Below are positions 24,852 to 33,981 of a stretch of DNA of 64,000 bases, one piece after another (positions within the stretch are counted from its first letter, which is position 1; the number at the start of each line of letters is the position of its first letter). Source of the stretch: Gluconacetobacter johannae (lineage in GTDB: Bacteria; Pseudomonadota; Alphaproteobacteria; Acetobacterales; Acetobacteraceae); the NCBI RefSeq assembly GCF_014174305.1, contig NZ_JABEQH010000012.1:56240-120239 (forward strand), in the 5' to 3' direction. The position numbers and the translations under genes are program-made. Below the pieces are notes generated by a model that did no database searches, was not told where the DNA came from, and saw only the letters and a list, made by a program, of their open reading frames with translations.

Positions 24852-27800
24852 TCAGACATTCAGACGTGCCCCTTCGACGTCGTAGAACACCGGTTTCGTC
24901 ACCGTCACCGCGATGGTGCGGCCTTCCATGGGCACGTACAGCGTCTCGCCCACCCGCGCGCGGCCGCCCGACACCATCGCCAGCGCGATCGAGCGCCCCA
25001 GCGTCGCCGAGAAATAGGACGAGGTCACATGGCCCAGCACCCGCATCGGGATCGCCTCGTCGGGGCGGGCCACCAGTTGCGCGCCTTCCTCCAGCACCTC
25101 CCACGCCGCCTCGGTCAGCAGGCCGACAAGCTGCTTGCGGTCCGGGGCCTGCATCGCCGGCAGCGCCAGCGAGCGCTTGCCCACGAAATCGGCCTTCGCC
25201 TTGCTGACCGCCCAGCCGCAGCCCGCGTCGTCGGGCGTCGCGGTGCCGTCGGTTTCCTGGCCGACGATGATGTAGCCTTTCTCCGCCCGCAGCACATGCA
25301 TCGTCTCGGTGCCGTAGGGGGTGATGCCCACCCCCTGCCCGGCATCCCAGATCGCCTGCCACACCGCGCGGCCATGGCGGGCGGGCACGTTGATCTCGAA
25401 GCCCAGCTCGCCGGTGAAGCTGACGCGGAACAGGCGCATCGGCACGCCGCCGATGGTGCCCTCGGCCAGGCTCATGTGCGGCAGGGCCTCGGCCGAGATG
25501 TCCAGCCCGTCCACCAGCGGCGCCAGCACCGCGCGCGCCGAAGGGCCCTGCAGGGCGATCACCGCCCATTCCTCGGTGGTCGAGGTCAGCCAGACGTCCA
25601 GCTCGGGCCATTCGGTCTGGAGGTAGTCTTCCATCAGCGCCAGCACGCCCGGCGCGCCGCCGGTCGTGGTGGTGACATGGAAGCGGTCCTGGGCAATCCG
25701 CCCGACCACGCCGTCATCGTAGACGAAGCCGTTTTCCCGGCACATCAGGCCATAGCGGCACCTGCCGACGCCCAGCTTGGTCCAGGCGTTGACGTACATG
25801 CGGTTCATGAAGGTCGCGGCGTCGGGGCCGACCACCTCGATCTTGCCCAGGGTCGAGGCGTCGAAAATGCCCACGCCGCCCCGCACCGCCAGGCATTCGC
25901 GCCGGACGGCGGCCTCCATGTCCTCGCTGCCGCGCGGGAAATAGCGCGCCCGCCGCCACAGGCCCACGTCCTCGAACACCGCGCCCTGCGCGCGCGCCCA
26001 GGGGTCGATCGGGGTCCGACGGTCCGGGTCGAACAGGTCGCCGCGCGCATGGCTGGCGAAGGCGCCGAACGTTACCGGGGTGAAGGGCGGGCGGAAGGTG
26101 GTCAGCCCCACCTTTTCCACCGGCCGGCCCAGCGCGTCGGCCGCGATGCCCAGCGCGTTGACGTTGGACATCTTGCCCTGGTCGGTCGCCATGCCGGTGG
26201 TGGTGTAGCGCTTGATATGCTCGATGGACTGGAAGCCCTCGCGCACCGCCAGCTTCACGTCCTTGGCCGTCACGTCGTTCTGGAAATCGACGAAGGCCAT
26301 GGCCAGCAGCCCCTTGCCGCGACGCGGCAGCGCGCCGGCATAACCGCCCCGCCCCGGTTCGTCCGCCGCATCGACCGTCCACGCCGGCGCATCGGCCGCA
26401 AAGCCCGCCGCACCGGCGGCCGCGACCCCGGCGGCCGCGCCGTCGGCCAGCACGCATGCCAGGGCGTAGACCCCCCGGCACGCACCCGCCGAACGCGTGC
26501 GCTCGGCCGGTTCGCCGGGCACATAGACGCCCAGTTCGGCATCGAACACCAGCTTGCCCCGCGATTGCGAGAACAGATGCACGCTGGGCGTATAGCCGCC
26601 CGACATCAGCACCAGGTCGGCCCGCCAGTGCCGGCCCTTCCCCACCGAACCATCGGGCAGCAGCCGCGCCAGTTCCACACCGTGGACGCGCGTGCCGCCA
26701 TGCGCGCGCTGGACGGTGGTGCCCGGCAGCACCGTCAGCCCCGCCTCCTGCGCCGCGCGCACCAGCGCCGAATCCGGGGCCGGGCGCAGGTCGGCGATGG
26801 CCGCCACCGTCACCCCGGCCGCATGCAGGTCCAGCGCCACGCGATAGGCGGAATCGTCCGCCGTCACGATCACCGCCCGCCTGCCGCACGCCACGCCGTA
26901 ACGGTTCAGATAGGTCCGCGCGGCGCTGGCCAGCATCACGCCGGGGCGGTCGTTGCCCTCGAACACCAGCGGGCGTTCCAGCGCGCCGGCCGCCAGCACG
27001 ACCTCCTGCGCGCGGACCTGCCACAGGCGTTCGCGCGGCATGTCGGGCGCGGGGTCGGCCAGGTGGTCGCTCAGGCGCTGGTTCAGCGCCACCATGTTGT
27101 GCGGCCCGTAATTGAACGCGGTGCAGCGCGTCAGCACCCGCACGTTCGGCAGGCCCGCCAGTTCGGCCAGGATGTCGGCCACCCACAGCGCCGCCGGCCG
27201 GCCGTCGATCCGCGACGTGCGGTCGGACAGCAGCGACCCGCCCGCCTCGGCGGTCTCCTCGGCCAGAATCACCCGCGCGCCGGCCCGCCCGGCCGCCAGC
27301 GCCGCCGCCAGGCCCGCCGGGCCGGCGCCGGCCACCAGCACGTCGCAATGGGCGTACTGGAAGGCGTAATGGTCCGGGTCGGGCGCGGTCGGGGCCACGC
27401 CCAGCCCCGCGGCGCGGCGGATGACGGGTTCGTACACCCGGTCCCAGAAGCTGCGCGGCCACATGAACGTCTTGTAGTAGAACCCCGCCGGCAGCAGCGG
27501 CGCGGCCAGCGTGTTGACCGCGCCCAGGTCGAATTTCAGGGACGGGAAGCGGTTCTGGCTGACGGCCGTCAGCCCCTCGTACAGCTCCACCTGCGTCGCG
27601 CGCAGGTTGGGCGTCTGCAAGGCGGGGCCGCTGCCGACGGCGACCAGCGCGTTCGGCTCGTCCGACCCGGCCGACACCGCGCCGCGCGGGCGGTGATATT
27701 TGAACGACCGGCCCATCAGGTGATGGCCGTTCGCCAGCAGGGCGGACGCCAGCGTGTCGCCGGCCTGGCCCTGGAAGCGGCGGCCGTCGAAGGTGAAGCT

Positions 27801-27857
27801 CACGGTCCGGGCCGGATCGACCCGGCCATGGCCGGGCACGCGGAACGCCTGGCTCAT
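24852..27857 (-). CDS. soxA: Sarcosine oxidase alpha subunit
   Basis: A 1001-residue subunit of heterotetrameric sarcosine oxidase, of usual length. Its parts, in order, are an N-terminal ferredoxin-like domain (GQAGDTLASALLANG), an FAD/NAD-binding core (VLVAGAGPAGLAAALAAG near residue 173) and a C-terminal GcvT-like tetrahydrofolate-binding half from about residue 600. It oxidises sarcosine to glycine while passing the methyl carbon to tetrahydrofolate. It overlaps soxD (ATGA). Its stop codon coincides with the target duplication of the inverted-repeat element. Confidence 0.95.
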   Translation of the reverse strand: MSQAFRVPGHGRVDPARTVSFTFDGRRFQGQAGDTLASALLANGHHLMGRSFKYHRPRGAVSAGSDEPNALVAVGSGPALQTPNLRATQVELYEGLTAVSQNRFPSLKFDLGAVNTLAAPLLPAGFYYKTFMWPRSFWDRVYEPVIRRAAGLGVAPTAPDPDHYAFQYAHCDVLVAGAGPAGLAAALAAGRAGARVILAEETAEAGGSLLSDRTSRIDGRPAALWVADILAELAGLPNVRVLTRCTAFNYGPHNMVALNQRLSDHLADPAPDMPRERLWQVRAQEVVLAAGALERPLVFEGNDRPGVMLASAARTYLNRYGVACGRRAVIVTADDSAYRVALDLHAAGVTVAAIADLRPAPDSALVRAAQEAGLTVLPGTTVQRAHGGTRVHGVELARLLPDGSVGKGRHWRADLVLMSGGYTPSVHLFSQSRGKLVFDAELGVYVPGEPAERTRSAGACRGVYALACVLADGAAAGVAAAGAAGFAADAPAWTVDAADEPGRGGYAGALPRRGKGLLAMAFVDFQNDVTAKDVKLAVREGFQSIEHIKRYTTTGMATDQGKMSNVNALGIAADALGRPVEKVGLTTFRPPFTPVTFGAFASHARGDLFDPDRRTPIDPWARAQGAVFEDVGLWRRARYFPRGSEDMEAAVRRECLAVRGGVGIFDASTLGKIEVVGPDAATFMNRMYVNAWTKLGVGRCRYGLMCRENGFVYDDGVVGRIAQDRFHVTTTTGGAPGVLALMEDYLQTEWPELDVWLTSTTEEWAVIALQGPSARAVLAPLVDGLDISAEALPHMSLAEGTIGGVPMRLFRVSFTGELGFEINVPARHGRAVWQAIWDAGQGVGITPYGTETMHVLRAEKGYIIVGQETDGTATPDDAGCGWAVSKAKADFVGKRSLALPAMQAPDRKQLVGLLTEAAWEVLEEGAQLVARPDEAIPMRVLGHVTSSYFSATLGRSIALAMVSGGRARVGETLYVPMEGRTIAVTVTKPVFYDVEGARLNV

Positions 27858-28159
27858 CGCGCGGCCTCCGCCGCCGTCGCGGCGTCGATCTCGGGCCGGG
27901 GCCGGCCCATTTCATAGGTCATGACGAAGCGGTCGGTCCGGGTGTCGCGCAGGGCGTTGAAAAACCGGTTGCAGCCATGGGCATGGCGCCAGCGCTCGGC
28001 GATCAGCCCCTTGGGGTTGTCGCGCATGTACAGATACTGCGCCCATTCCTCGTCGGTCCGGCTCATCGGGTCGGCCGGGCGGGCGATATGCGCCTCGCCG
28101 CCGTTCGCGAACTCGATTTCCGAACGTTCGCCGCAATAGGGACAACGGATCAGAAGCAT
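27854..28159 (-). CDS. soxD: Sarcosine oxidase delta subunit
   Basis: A 101-residue zinc-binding subunit. Ligands are visible as Cys6 and Cys9 (CPYCGERSE) and His/Cys in HAHGCNRFF near residues 60-63. The family-typical EEWAQYLYMRDNPKG segment is intact. It starts ten bases after the soxB stop and overlaps soxA by four bases. Confidence 0.95.
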   Translation of the reverse strand: MLLIRCPYCGERSEIEFANGGEAHIARPADPMSRTDEEWAQYLYMRDNPKGLIAERWRHAHGCNRFFNALRDTRTDRFVMTYEMGRPRPEIDAATAAEAAR

Positions 28160-28169
28160 GATGCCCTCC

Positions 28170-29429
28170 TTAATGGGCGACGGCCGCGGCGGCGGCCTCG
28201 TCGATCATCACCCCGTCGCGGAACCGTTCGATGGTGAAAGGCGCGTTGATCGGATGCGGCTCGTCGCGGGCGATGGTCCAGGCGAACAGGTTGGCCGCCC
28301 CCGGCGTGGCCTTGAACCCGCCGGTGCCCCAGCCGCAATTGACGTACAGGCCCGGCACCGGCGTCTTCGCCGTGATCGGCGACCGGTCGGGGGTGTTGTC
28401 GGTGATCCCGCCCCACGAGCGCAGCATACGCAGGCGGCGGAACATCGGGAACAGTTCGCAGATCGCCTCCAGCGTATGGGCGGGAATGTGCAGCCCGCCG
28501 CGCTGGGTGTACGACACATAGGAATCCGTGCCCGCGCCGATCACCATCTCGCCCTTGTCGGACTGGCTGATGTAGGCATGGATGGTGTTGGACATGACGA
28601 TGGTGGGAAAGGCCGGCTTGACCGGTTCCGACACCAGGGCCTGCAGCGGGTTGCTCTGCAACGGCAGGCGGATGCCCGCCATGCCCATCACCACCGAACT
28701 GTGCCCCGCCGCCGACACCCCGACCTTGCCGGCGCGAATGGTGCCGCGCGTGGTCTCCACGCCCCGGACCTCGCCGCCCGGCCCGCGCAGGATGCCGGTG
28801 ACCTCGCAATTCTCGATGATATCCACGCCCATGTCGCTGGCCGCCCGGGCGAAGCCCCACGCCACGGCGTCATGCCGCGCGGTGCCGGCCCGGCGCTGCA
28901 ACGACGCGCCCAGCACCGGATAGCGGATGTTGGGCGAAATATTCAGCGGCGGGCAGAATGCCTTCGCCTCCTCGGCCGACAGCCATTCGTTGTCGATTCC
29001 GTTCAGGCGGTTGGCGTGCACGTGGCGCTTGAACACCTGCACGTCATGGACCGTATGCGCCACCATCAGGCAGCCGCGCTGGCTGAACATGACGTTGTAG
29101 TTCAGCTCCTGCGAGAGGTTTTCCCATAATTTCAGGGAATGCTCGTAATAGGACGAACTTTCGTTGAACAGGTAGTTCGACCGGATGATCGTGGTGTTGC
29201 GCGCGGTGTTGCCGCCGGCCAGCCAGCCGCGTTCGATCACCGCGATGTTCCGCAGCCCGTGCTGCCTGGCCAGATAGTACGCGGTGCCCAGGCCGTGGCC
29301 GCCCCCGCCGACGATCACGATGTCATAAGCGGGCTTCGGCGCCACCGACCGCCACTGCGGCGTCCAGCCGAGATGACCGCCCAGTGCCTTTTGCGCCAGA
29401 GAAAGCGCTGAAAATTTCTGCATGTTCAT
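28170..29429 (-). CDS. soxB: Sarcosine oxidase beta subunit
   Basis: A 419-residue flavoprotein subunit with the FAD dinucleotide motif [20 protein letters not shown] near residue 35 and the His in [15 protein letters not shown] that covalently holds FMN in this family. C-terminal [14 protein letters not shown] is conserved. ATGs at 29429 and 29423 are both possible; 29429 is used. It is the first gene of soxBDAG-sdaA. The upstream region holds AT-rich sequence and repeats. Confidence 0.95.
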   Translation of the reverse strand: MNMQKFSALSLAQKALGGHLGWTPQWRSVAPKPAYDIVIVGGGGHGLGTAYYLARQHGLRNIAVIERGWLAGGNTARNTTIIRSNYLFNESSSYYEHSLKLWENLSQELNYNVMFSQRGCLMVAHTVHDVQVFKRHVHANRLNGIDNEWLSAEEAKAFCPPLNISPNIRYPVLGASLQRRAGTARHDAVAWGFARAASDMGVDIIENCEVTGILRGPGGEVRGVETTRGTIRAGKVGVSAAGHSSVVMGMAGIRLPLQSNPLQALVSEPVKPAFPTIVMSNTIHAYISQSDKGEMVIGAGTDSYVSYTQRGGLHIPAHTLEAICELFPMFRRLRMLRSWGGITDNTPDRSPITAKTPVPGLYVNCGWGTGGFKATPGAANLFAWTIARDEPHPINAPFTIERFRDGVMIDEAAAAAVAH

Positions 29430-29552
29430 CCCGCGTGCTGCAAGACCAGTCGGGCGACAATGCGCCGCCCCCACCCCGTCCGCTCGCACGGATCGGACGC
29501 GCGGCTTGAATAAAAACGACATGCCGTTTTTTTCTAAAAACGTCATGCGATT
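29430..29552 (-). promoter_or_regulatory. sox operon promoter region
   Basis: An AT-rich patch at 29508-29552 holds two similar elements: AACGACATGCCGTTTTT (29515-29531) and AACGTCATGCGATTT (29539-29553). They form an imperfect direct repeat about 24 bases apart. Their ACGACAT core matches the site upstream of gbcA. They are candidate regulator half-sites for shared GbdR-type control. Confidence 0.45.
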
Positions 29553-29605
29553 TGCCTCAGGGCGCTGCCCTGAAACCCGCCAAAGGCCACCGGCCTTTGG
29601 AAGCC
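29553..29605 (-). repeat. Repeat A, copy 3
   Basis: Reverse orientation of the family: CAGGGC/GCCCTG hairpin, then CCAAAGGCC/GGCCTTTGG. It is followed after about 12 bases by Repeat B copy 2, so this is a composite A-B unit. Confidence 0.9.
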
Positions 29606-29617
29606 AATCCGTTGAAT

Positions 29618-29835
29618 GATCGGGGTCCAGGGCCTCAGAGCCTGTTTGAAAATGTGGGCTGGCGAGCGAGAGCGAAACGTCGTGAAGCGCCCGGCGTGTG
29701 TTTTCGGGCACCGAAGCGGAGCGGCCTTGTCGGCCGTGAGCATCGGAGCGCAGAAAACGCGCGTCGGATCGCCGCCAGCGCGCATTTTCAAACAGGCTCT
29801 CAGGCCCTGGTGGGTGCGGGCAACGCCCGACCTGT
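29618..29835 (+). repeat. Repeat B, copy 2, interrupted by the 162-bp element
   Basis: The left part (29618-29637) matches the start of Repeat B (GATCGGGGTCCAGGGCCTCA). The right part (29803-29835) continues with GGCCCTGGTGGGTGCGGG. Removing 29638-29802 restores the uninterrupted sequence seen at 42178 and 59802. TCA is duplicated at the junctions. Confidence 0.88.
29638..29799. mobile_element. 162-bp inverted-repeat element, copy 2 (inside Repeat B)
   Basis: Same 162-bp length as copy 1. The arms GAGCCTGTTTGAAAATG and CATTTTCAAACAGGCTC pair perfectly over 17 bases, although their inner bases differ from the other copies. TCA target duplications lie at 29635-29637 and 29800-29802. It has no coding potential. 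Confidence 0.9.
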
Positions 29836-29867
29836 TGCCGGAACAAACCGCGTCGTCCGGCCGGGTT

Positions 29868-31523
29868 TCAGCGTTGACGGTCTTGCCAGTGCGACTCCTC
29901 GTACCAGGGTGCGTTGGAGGCCGGCAGCAGCGGGCGGCCCATGATGTGGTCCGCCGCCTTTTCGCCCATCATCACCGTGGGGCCGTTGAGGTTGCCGTTG
30001 GTGATGCGCGGCATGATCGAGGAATCGACCACGCGCAGCCCCTCGACCCCGATCACCCGCGTTTCGGGATCGACGACGGCCATCGGGTCGTCCGCCCGGC
30101 CCATCTTGCAGGTGCATGACGGGTGCAGCGCGCTTTCGACCTTGTCGCGGATGAAGGCGTCGATCTGCGCGTCGGTCACGCACGCGGCGCCGGGCTGGAT
30201 TTCGCGGCCACGGAACGGATCGAACGCGGCCTGGGCAAAGATCTCGCGCGTCAGACGCACGCAGGCGCGCATGTCCACCCAGTCTTCCGCGTGGCTCATG
30301 TAGTTGAAGGCGATGCGCGGCTTGTCCTCGGGGTCGGCCGAGCGCAGCCGCACCCAGCCCCGGCTTTTCGAGCGCATCGGCCCGACATGCGCCTGATAGC
30401 CATGGCCCGACGCCAGCCCCCTGCCGTCATAGGTCACGGCCAGCGGCAGGAAATGGAACTGGATGTCGGGATAGCGGATGCCGGCGCGGCTGCGGATGAA
30501 GGCGCAGCTTTCGAAATGGTTGGTCGCCCCCAGCCCGTCCTTGCACAGCAGCCAGCGCAGGCCGATCCGCGCCTTGGCCAGCGGGCTCATTGCCGAATAG
30601 AGCGTGACCGGCCGGCTGCACGCCACCTGGAAGTAAAACTCCAGATGGTCCTGCAAATTCTCGCCCACGCCGGGGCGGTCGGCCAGCACCGCAATCCCGT
30701 GGTCGCGCAGTTCGGCCGCCGGCCCGATGCCCGACAGTTTCAGAAGCTGCGGCGAATTGATCGGCCCGCCGGACAGGATCACCTCCCGCCGGGCGCGGGC
30801 CACATGCTCCACCCCATGGCGGCGATAGGCCACCCCCACGGCGCGCCGCCCCTCGAAGATAATGCGCGTCACGCGGGCATGCGTGTGCAGCGCCAGGTTC
30901 TTGCGCGCCAGGGCGGGACGCAGGTAGGCGTTCGCGGTGCTCCAGCGCCGGCCGTCCTTCACGGTCATGCTCATCTTGTCGAAGCCGTATTGCTGGAAGC
31001 CGTTATAGTCCGACGTCATGGGGTAGCCCGCCTGCCGCCCGGCCGCCAGCCACGCATGATGCAGCGGGTTTTCCACGGTGCCATACCGGGTATGCAGCGG
31101 CCCGCCGCGCCCGCGATACCAATCCTCGCCCTCGGCACAGGATTCGGCGCGGCGGAAATAGGGCAGCACATGGCGATAGCCCCAGCCGGCCGCCCCGTCG
31201 GCCTCCCATTGCTGGAAATCGAGGGCGTTGCCCCGGACATAGACCATGCCGTTGATCGAGGACGACCCGCCCAGCCCCTTTCCGCGCGGCGTGTGCATGC
31301 GCCGCCCGCCCAGATGGGGTTCGGGCTCGCTGTCATAGAACCAGTTGAAGCGTTTGCTGTGCATCGGCATCGCCAGCGCGCTGGGCATCTGGACGATGAT
31401 CGACTTGTCGCTGCCGCCGAATTCCAGCAGCAGCACGCTGTCCGCGCCCGATTCCGTCAGCCGGCTGGCCAGCACGCAGCCGGCCGAGCCGGCGCCGACG
31501 ACGATGTAGTCGAATTGGGTCAT
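29868..31523 (-). CDS. betA: Choline dehydrogenase (GMC oxidoreductase)
   Basis: A 551-residue GMC flavoenzyme. It has the FAD-binding FDYIVVGAGSAGCVLASRL (start), GMC signature GKGLGGSSSINGMVYVRG near residue 85, and active-site His in HPSCTCKMG and Asn in NLNGPTVMMG near the C-terminus. It oxidises choline to betaine aldehyde at the membrane. The neighbouring betaine aldehyde dehydrogenase and choline transporter support BetA over another alcohol dehydrogenase. Repeat C2 separates it from the upstream betI-betB fusion, so it may be expressed partly independently. Confidence 0.92.
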   Translation of the reverse strand: MTQFDYIVVGAGSAGCVLASRLTESGADSVLLLEFGGSDKSIIVQMPSALAMPMHSKRFNWFYDSEPEPHLGGRRMHTPRGKGLGGSSSINGMVYVRGNALDFQQWEADGAAGWGYRHVLPYFRRAESCAEGEDWYRGRGGPLHTRYGTVENPLHHAWLAAGRQAGYPMTSDYNGFQQYGFDKMSMTVKDGRRWSTANAYLRPALARKNLALHTHARVTRIIFEGRRAVGVAYRRHGVEHVARARREVILSGGPINSPQLLKLSGIGPAAELRDHGIAVLADRPGVGENLQDHLEFYFQVACSRPVTLYSAMSPLAKARIGLRWLLCKDGLGATNHFESCAFIRSRAGIRYPDIQFHFLPLAVTYDGRGLASGHGYQAHVGPMRSKSRGWVRLRSADPEDKPRIAFNYMSHAEDWVDMRACVRLTREIFAQAAFDPFRGREIQPGAACVTDAQIDAFIRDKVESALHPSCTCKMGRADDPMAVVDPETRVIGVEGLRVVDSSIMPRITNGNLNGPTVMMGEKAADHIMGRPLLPASNAPWYEESHWQDRQR

Positions 31524-31560
31524 GATACCATTCCGGGTGATGCGCCCCAGGCGCCAGGCC

Positions 31561-31636
31561 CTCTGGAAACCCAGGACGTCATGAAACGAATGGGATGCAA
31601 GGGCCGAGGCCCTTGCCGGGTTCGGGCAGCGCCCGA
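31561..31636 (+). repeat. Repeat C, copy 2
   Basis: Contains the family core ACGTCATGAAACGAATGGG, hairpin GCAAGGGCC/GGCCCTTGC and end hairpin TCGGGCAGCGCCCGA. It lies five bases downstream of the betI-betB stop and 38 bases upstream of the betA start, between two genes that should act together. It may attenuate betA transcription or stabilise the upstream message. Confidence 0.85.
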
Positions 31637-31640
31637 GCAA

Positions 31641-33737
31641 TCAATAGGGCGACGCGACATCGCCCAGCGCCACGTAGACGCTCTTGACCTGGGTGTAATG
31701 GTCCAGCGCGGCACGGCTGTTTTCGCGCCCCAGGCCGGATTGCTTGTAGCCGCCGAACGGCATTTCGATCGGCGTGACATTGTACTGGTTGATCCAGCAC
31801 GACCCGGCCTCCAGCGCCGCCACCACCCGATGCGCGCGGGCCAGGTCGCGGGTGAACACCCCGGCGGCCAGGCCGAATTCGGTGGCGTTGGCGCGGGCCA
31901 CCACCTCGTCCTCGGTCTCGAACCCCAGCACCGCCATGACCGGCCCGAAGATTTCCTCGCGCACGATCCGCATGTCGTCGTGGCAATCGACGAAGACGGT
32001 GGGGGCCACGAACGCGCCCCGCGCCAGCGCGCCCTCGGTCACCCGATGGCCGCCGACCAGCACCCGCGCGCCCTCCTGCCGCCCCAGTTCGATATAGGAC
32101 AGCACCTTTTCCATATGCGCCCGGCCAATCAGGGCGCCGACATGGGTGTCGGGCGACAGCGGGTCGCCGACCGTCATCCGGCCCACCCGCCCGGCCAGGG
32201 CGGCCAGGAAGCGGTCGCGGATGCCCGCCTGCACGAACACGCGCGTGCCGTTGGAACAGATTTCCCCGCCCGAATAGAAATTGGCCAGCAGCGCCGCCGA
32301 CACCGCATTGTCCAGGTCGGCATCGTCGAAGACGATCAGCGGCGATTTGCCGCCCAGTTCCAGCGTCACGTATTTCAGCGTCCGCGCCGCGTCGGCCATC
32401 ACCGCGCGGCCGGTCCCGACCTCGCCGGTCAGGGAAATCTTGCGGATCTGCGGGGCCGCCGTCAGCAGCCGGCCGGTGTCGCGCGCGCCCTGCACCACGT
32501 TGAACACGCCGTCGGGCACCCCGGCCTCGCGGTAGATCTCGGCCAGCTTCACCGCCGTCAGCGGCGTCAGTTCGGCAGGCTTGAAGATCATCGCATTGCC
32601 GCAGGCCAGCGCGGGGGCCGACTTCCAGCACGCGATCTGGATGGGGTAGTTCCACGCCCCGATGCCGGCGGTCAGGCCCAGCGGCTCGCGGCGGGTATAG
32701 CCGAACGCGGCCTCGCCCAGGTCCACGGCCTCGCCATTGATGGCGACGGCCAGCGCGCCGAAATATTCCAGCGCGTCGGCGCCCGACAGGATGTCCACCG
32801 CCGCCGTCTCGGCGATCGGCTTGCCGGTGTCCAGCGTTTCCAGCCGGGCCAGCACGTCGTTGTCGCGGCGCAGCAGGTCCGCCGCCCGGCGCAGGATGCG
32901 CCCGCGCTCGGCCCCCGTCATCCGCGCCCAGACCTTCTGCCCGCGCGCGGCGCTGTCGATCGCCAGCGCGATTTCGGCCTCGCCCGCGCTTTCCACCTCG
33001 GCCAGGACCGCGCCGGTGGCGGGGTTCACACTCTCGAACCGCGCGCCGTCCGAGGCCACGTACCGCCCGTCGATCCAGCTCCGGCACACCGCGCGGGCGC
33101 CCGTCACGATGGCCGGCGCCGCCGGGGCCTGCCGGCGGAAGCGGTCCACCTGGCTGTCGAGGAAAGCGGTGACCTGGCCCCGCGCGGCGGCGCTGTCGGC
33201 CTCCTGCCAGCCGGACAGGACGGCGCGCAGCCAGGTCCCGTCGATCAGCGCCGCGACGGCCGAGGCCAGGGGGCGGGCCTCGGGTTCCGGCACCAGGCAG
33301 GCCAGGTCGTGGCGCAGGTTGGACAGCATGCGCCCCTGGTAGGCGCGCTGCACCCGGCCCAGGGTCGCATTGTGCGGCACCTGCCCCCAGAAGGCCAGCC
33401 AGGCCGCCCCCGGCCGGGGCTGGAACTGCGGCGCGCCCAGGCAGCCGTCGACGACCGCCTGCAGGCGCGCGCGCGGGCCGCGGGCCTGGGCGAGGCGGCG
33501 CACGACATCCTGGCGCAGCGCGTCCGACAACTGGCGAAAGGCCGCGCCCATCAGCGCATCCTTGTCCCCGAAGTAATGAAGCAGCAGGCCGGGCGAGACC
33601 TCCGCCCGCCCGGCGATCCGGGCCAGCGTGGCGCCGACATAGCCATGGTCGGCCAGCACCGCGATGGTCGCGGCGACGAAACGCCGGCAGCGCTCGTCAT
33701 CGGGGCGGGGGGCGGAAGGAAGGCTGGACGAAGACAT
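31641..33737 (-). CDS. betB: BetI-BetB fusion: TetR repressor joined to betaine aldehyde dehydrogenase
   Basis: One 698-residue open frame. Residues 14-205 are a TetR-family repressor like BetI: helix-turn-helix [20 protein letters not shown] at 36-55, FGDKDAL, and the ligand-domain segment [11 protein letters not shown]. Residues 219-698 are a full aldehyde dehydrogenase: Asn363 in GAWNYP, Glu460 in TLELGGKSP, nucleophile Cys494 in GEICSNGTR. It oxidises betaine aldehyde to glycine betaine. A short linker ([15 protein letters not shown]) joins the parts. Usually betI and betB are separate adjacent genes. The ATG at 33737 has AGGA eight bases upstream. An inverted repeat just upstream suggests the protein represses its own gene. 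Confidence 0.93.
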   Translation of the reverse strand: MSSSSLPSAPRPDDERCRRFVAATIAVLADHGYVGATLARIAGRAEVSPGLLLHYFGDKDALMGAAFRQLSDALRQDVVRRLAQARGPRARLQAVVDGCLGAPQFQPRPGAAWLAFWGQVPHNATLGRVQRAYQGRMLSNLRHDLACLVPEPEARPLASAVAALIDGTWLRAVLSGWQEADSAAARGQVTAFLDSQVDRFRRQAPAAPAIVTGARAVCRSWIDGRYVASDGARFESVNPATGAVLAEVESAGEAEIALAIDSAARGQKVWARMTGAERGRILRRAADLLRRDNDVLARLETLDTGKPIAETAAVDILSGADALEYFGALAVAINGEAVDLGEAAFGYTRREPLGLTAGIGAWNYPIQIACWKSAPALACGNAMIFKPAELTPLTAVKLAEIYREAGVPDGVFNVVQGARDTGRLLTAAPQIRKISLTGEVGTGRAVMADAARTLKYVTLELGGKSPLIVFDDADLDNAVSAALLANFYSGGEICSNGTRVFVQAGIRDRFLAALAGRVGRMTVGDPLSPDTHVGALIGRAHMEKVLSYIELGRQEGARVLVGGHRVTEGALARGAFVAPTVFVDCHDDMRIVREEIFGPVMAVLGFETEDEVVARANATEFGLAAGVFTRDLARAHRVVAALEAGSCWINQYNVTPIEMPFGGYKQSGLGRENSRAALDHYTQVKSVYVALGDVASPY

Positions 33738-33757
33738 GCCGGATATCCTGCATACTC

Positions 33758-33773
33758 TTGAACGGTTGTTCAA
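33758..33773. promoter_or_regulatory. Likely BetI operator (perfect inverted repeat)
   Basis: TTGAAC-GGTT-GTTCAA is a perfect 6-bp inverted repeat with a 4-bp spacer, 20 bases upstream of the betI-betB start and in the divergent gap before choX. BetI operators contain TTGAAC-type arms, and TetR repressors usually bind in this position. Function is inferred. Confidence 0.7.
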
Positions 33774-33981
33774 CGACAAATCCAGCCTTGCATGAAAGCG
33801 CGAAACCGACCGATTTCCTTGTATTATTCCGACATAATCATGCATTTTAAAGTAAAAAACCCGGGTTGGCAGGCCGGTTTCCTTCGGTGTAGCCTTGTCG
33901 CGGAAACGCCTCCGCCCCGATTATTTGCACGACCATTCAATCTCCTGCCAGAATGATTTCCCGTTCCTCCGCCGAAAGGAT
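33774..33981. promoter_or_regulatory. Divergent betIB-choX promoter region
   Basis: The rest of the 244-bp gap between betI-betB and choX. AT-rich blocks at 33813-33860 (TTGTATTATTCCGACATAAT, ATTTTAAAGT) could hold -10 elements for both directions. No other clear palindrome was seen. Confidence 0.45.

Noticed and set aside
24161..24859. Longer soxG starting at 24859
   Set aside because: The extra 59 codons are entirely encoded by the 162-bp element and are not conserved in SoxG proteins.
25029..27917. 962-codon plus-strand open frame opposite soxA
   Set aside because: Antisense shadow of soxA. No start signal, no motif and a biased His/Arg/Ala composition.
31641..33737. Possibility that betI and betB are separate genes joined by an assembly error
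   Set aside because: The frame is open and continuous with a plausible linker, no internal start with a ribosome site stands out, and both halves keep codon use and motifs. Read-level checking is still needed.
30123..33761. 1212-codon plus-strand open frame opposite betA and betI-betB
   Set aside because: Composition is His/Arg/Gly/Gln-rich without domains. It is the antisense shadow of conserved high-GC genes that use every key catalytic residue.
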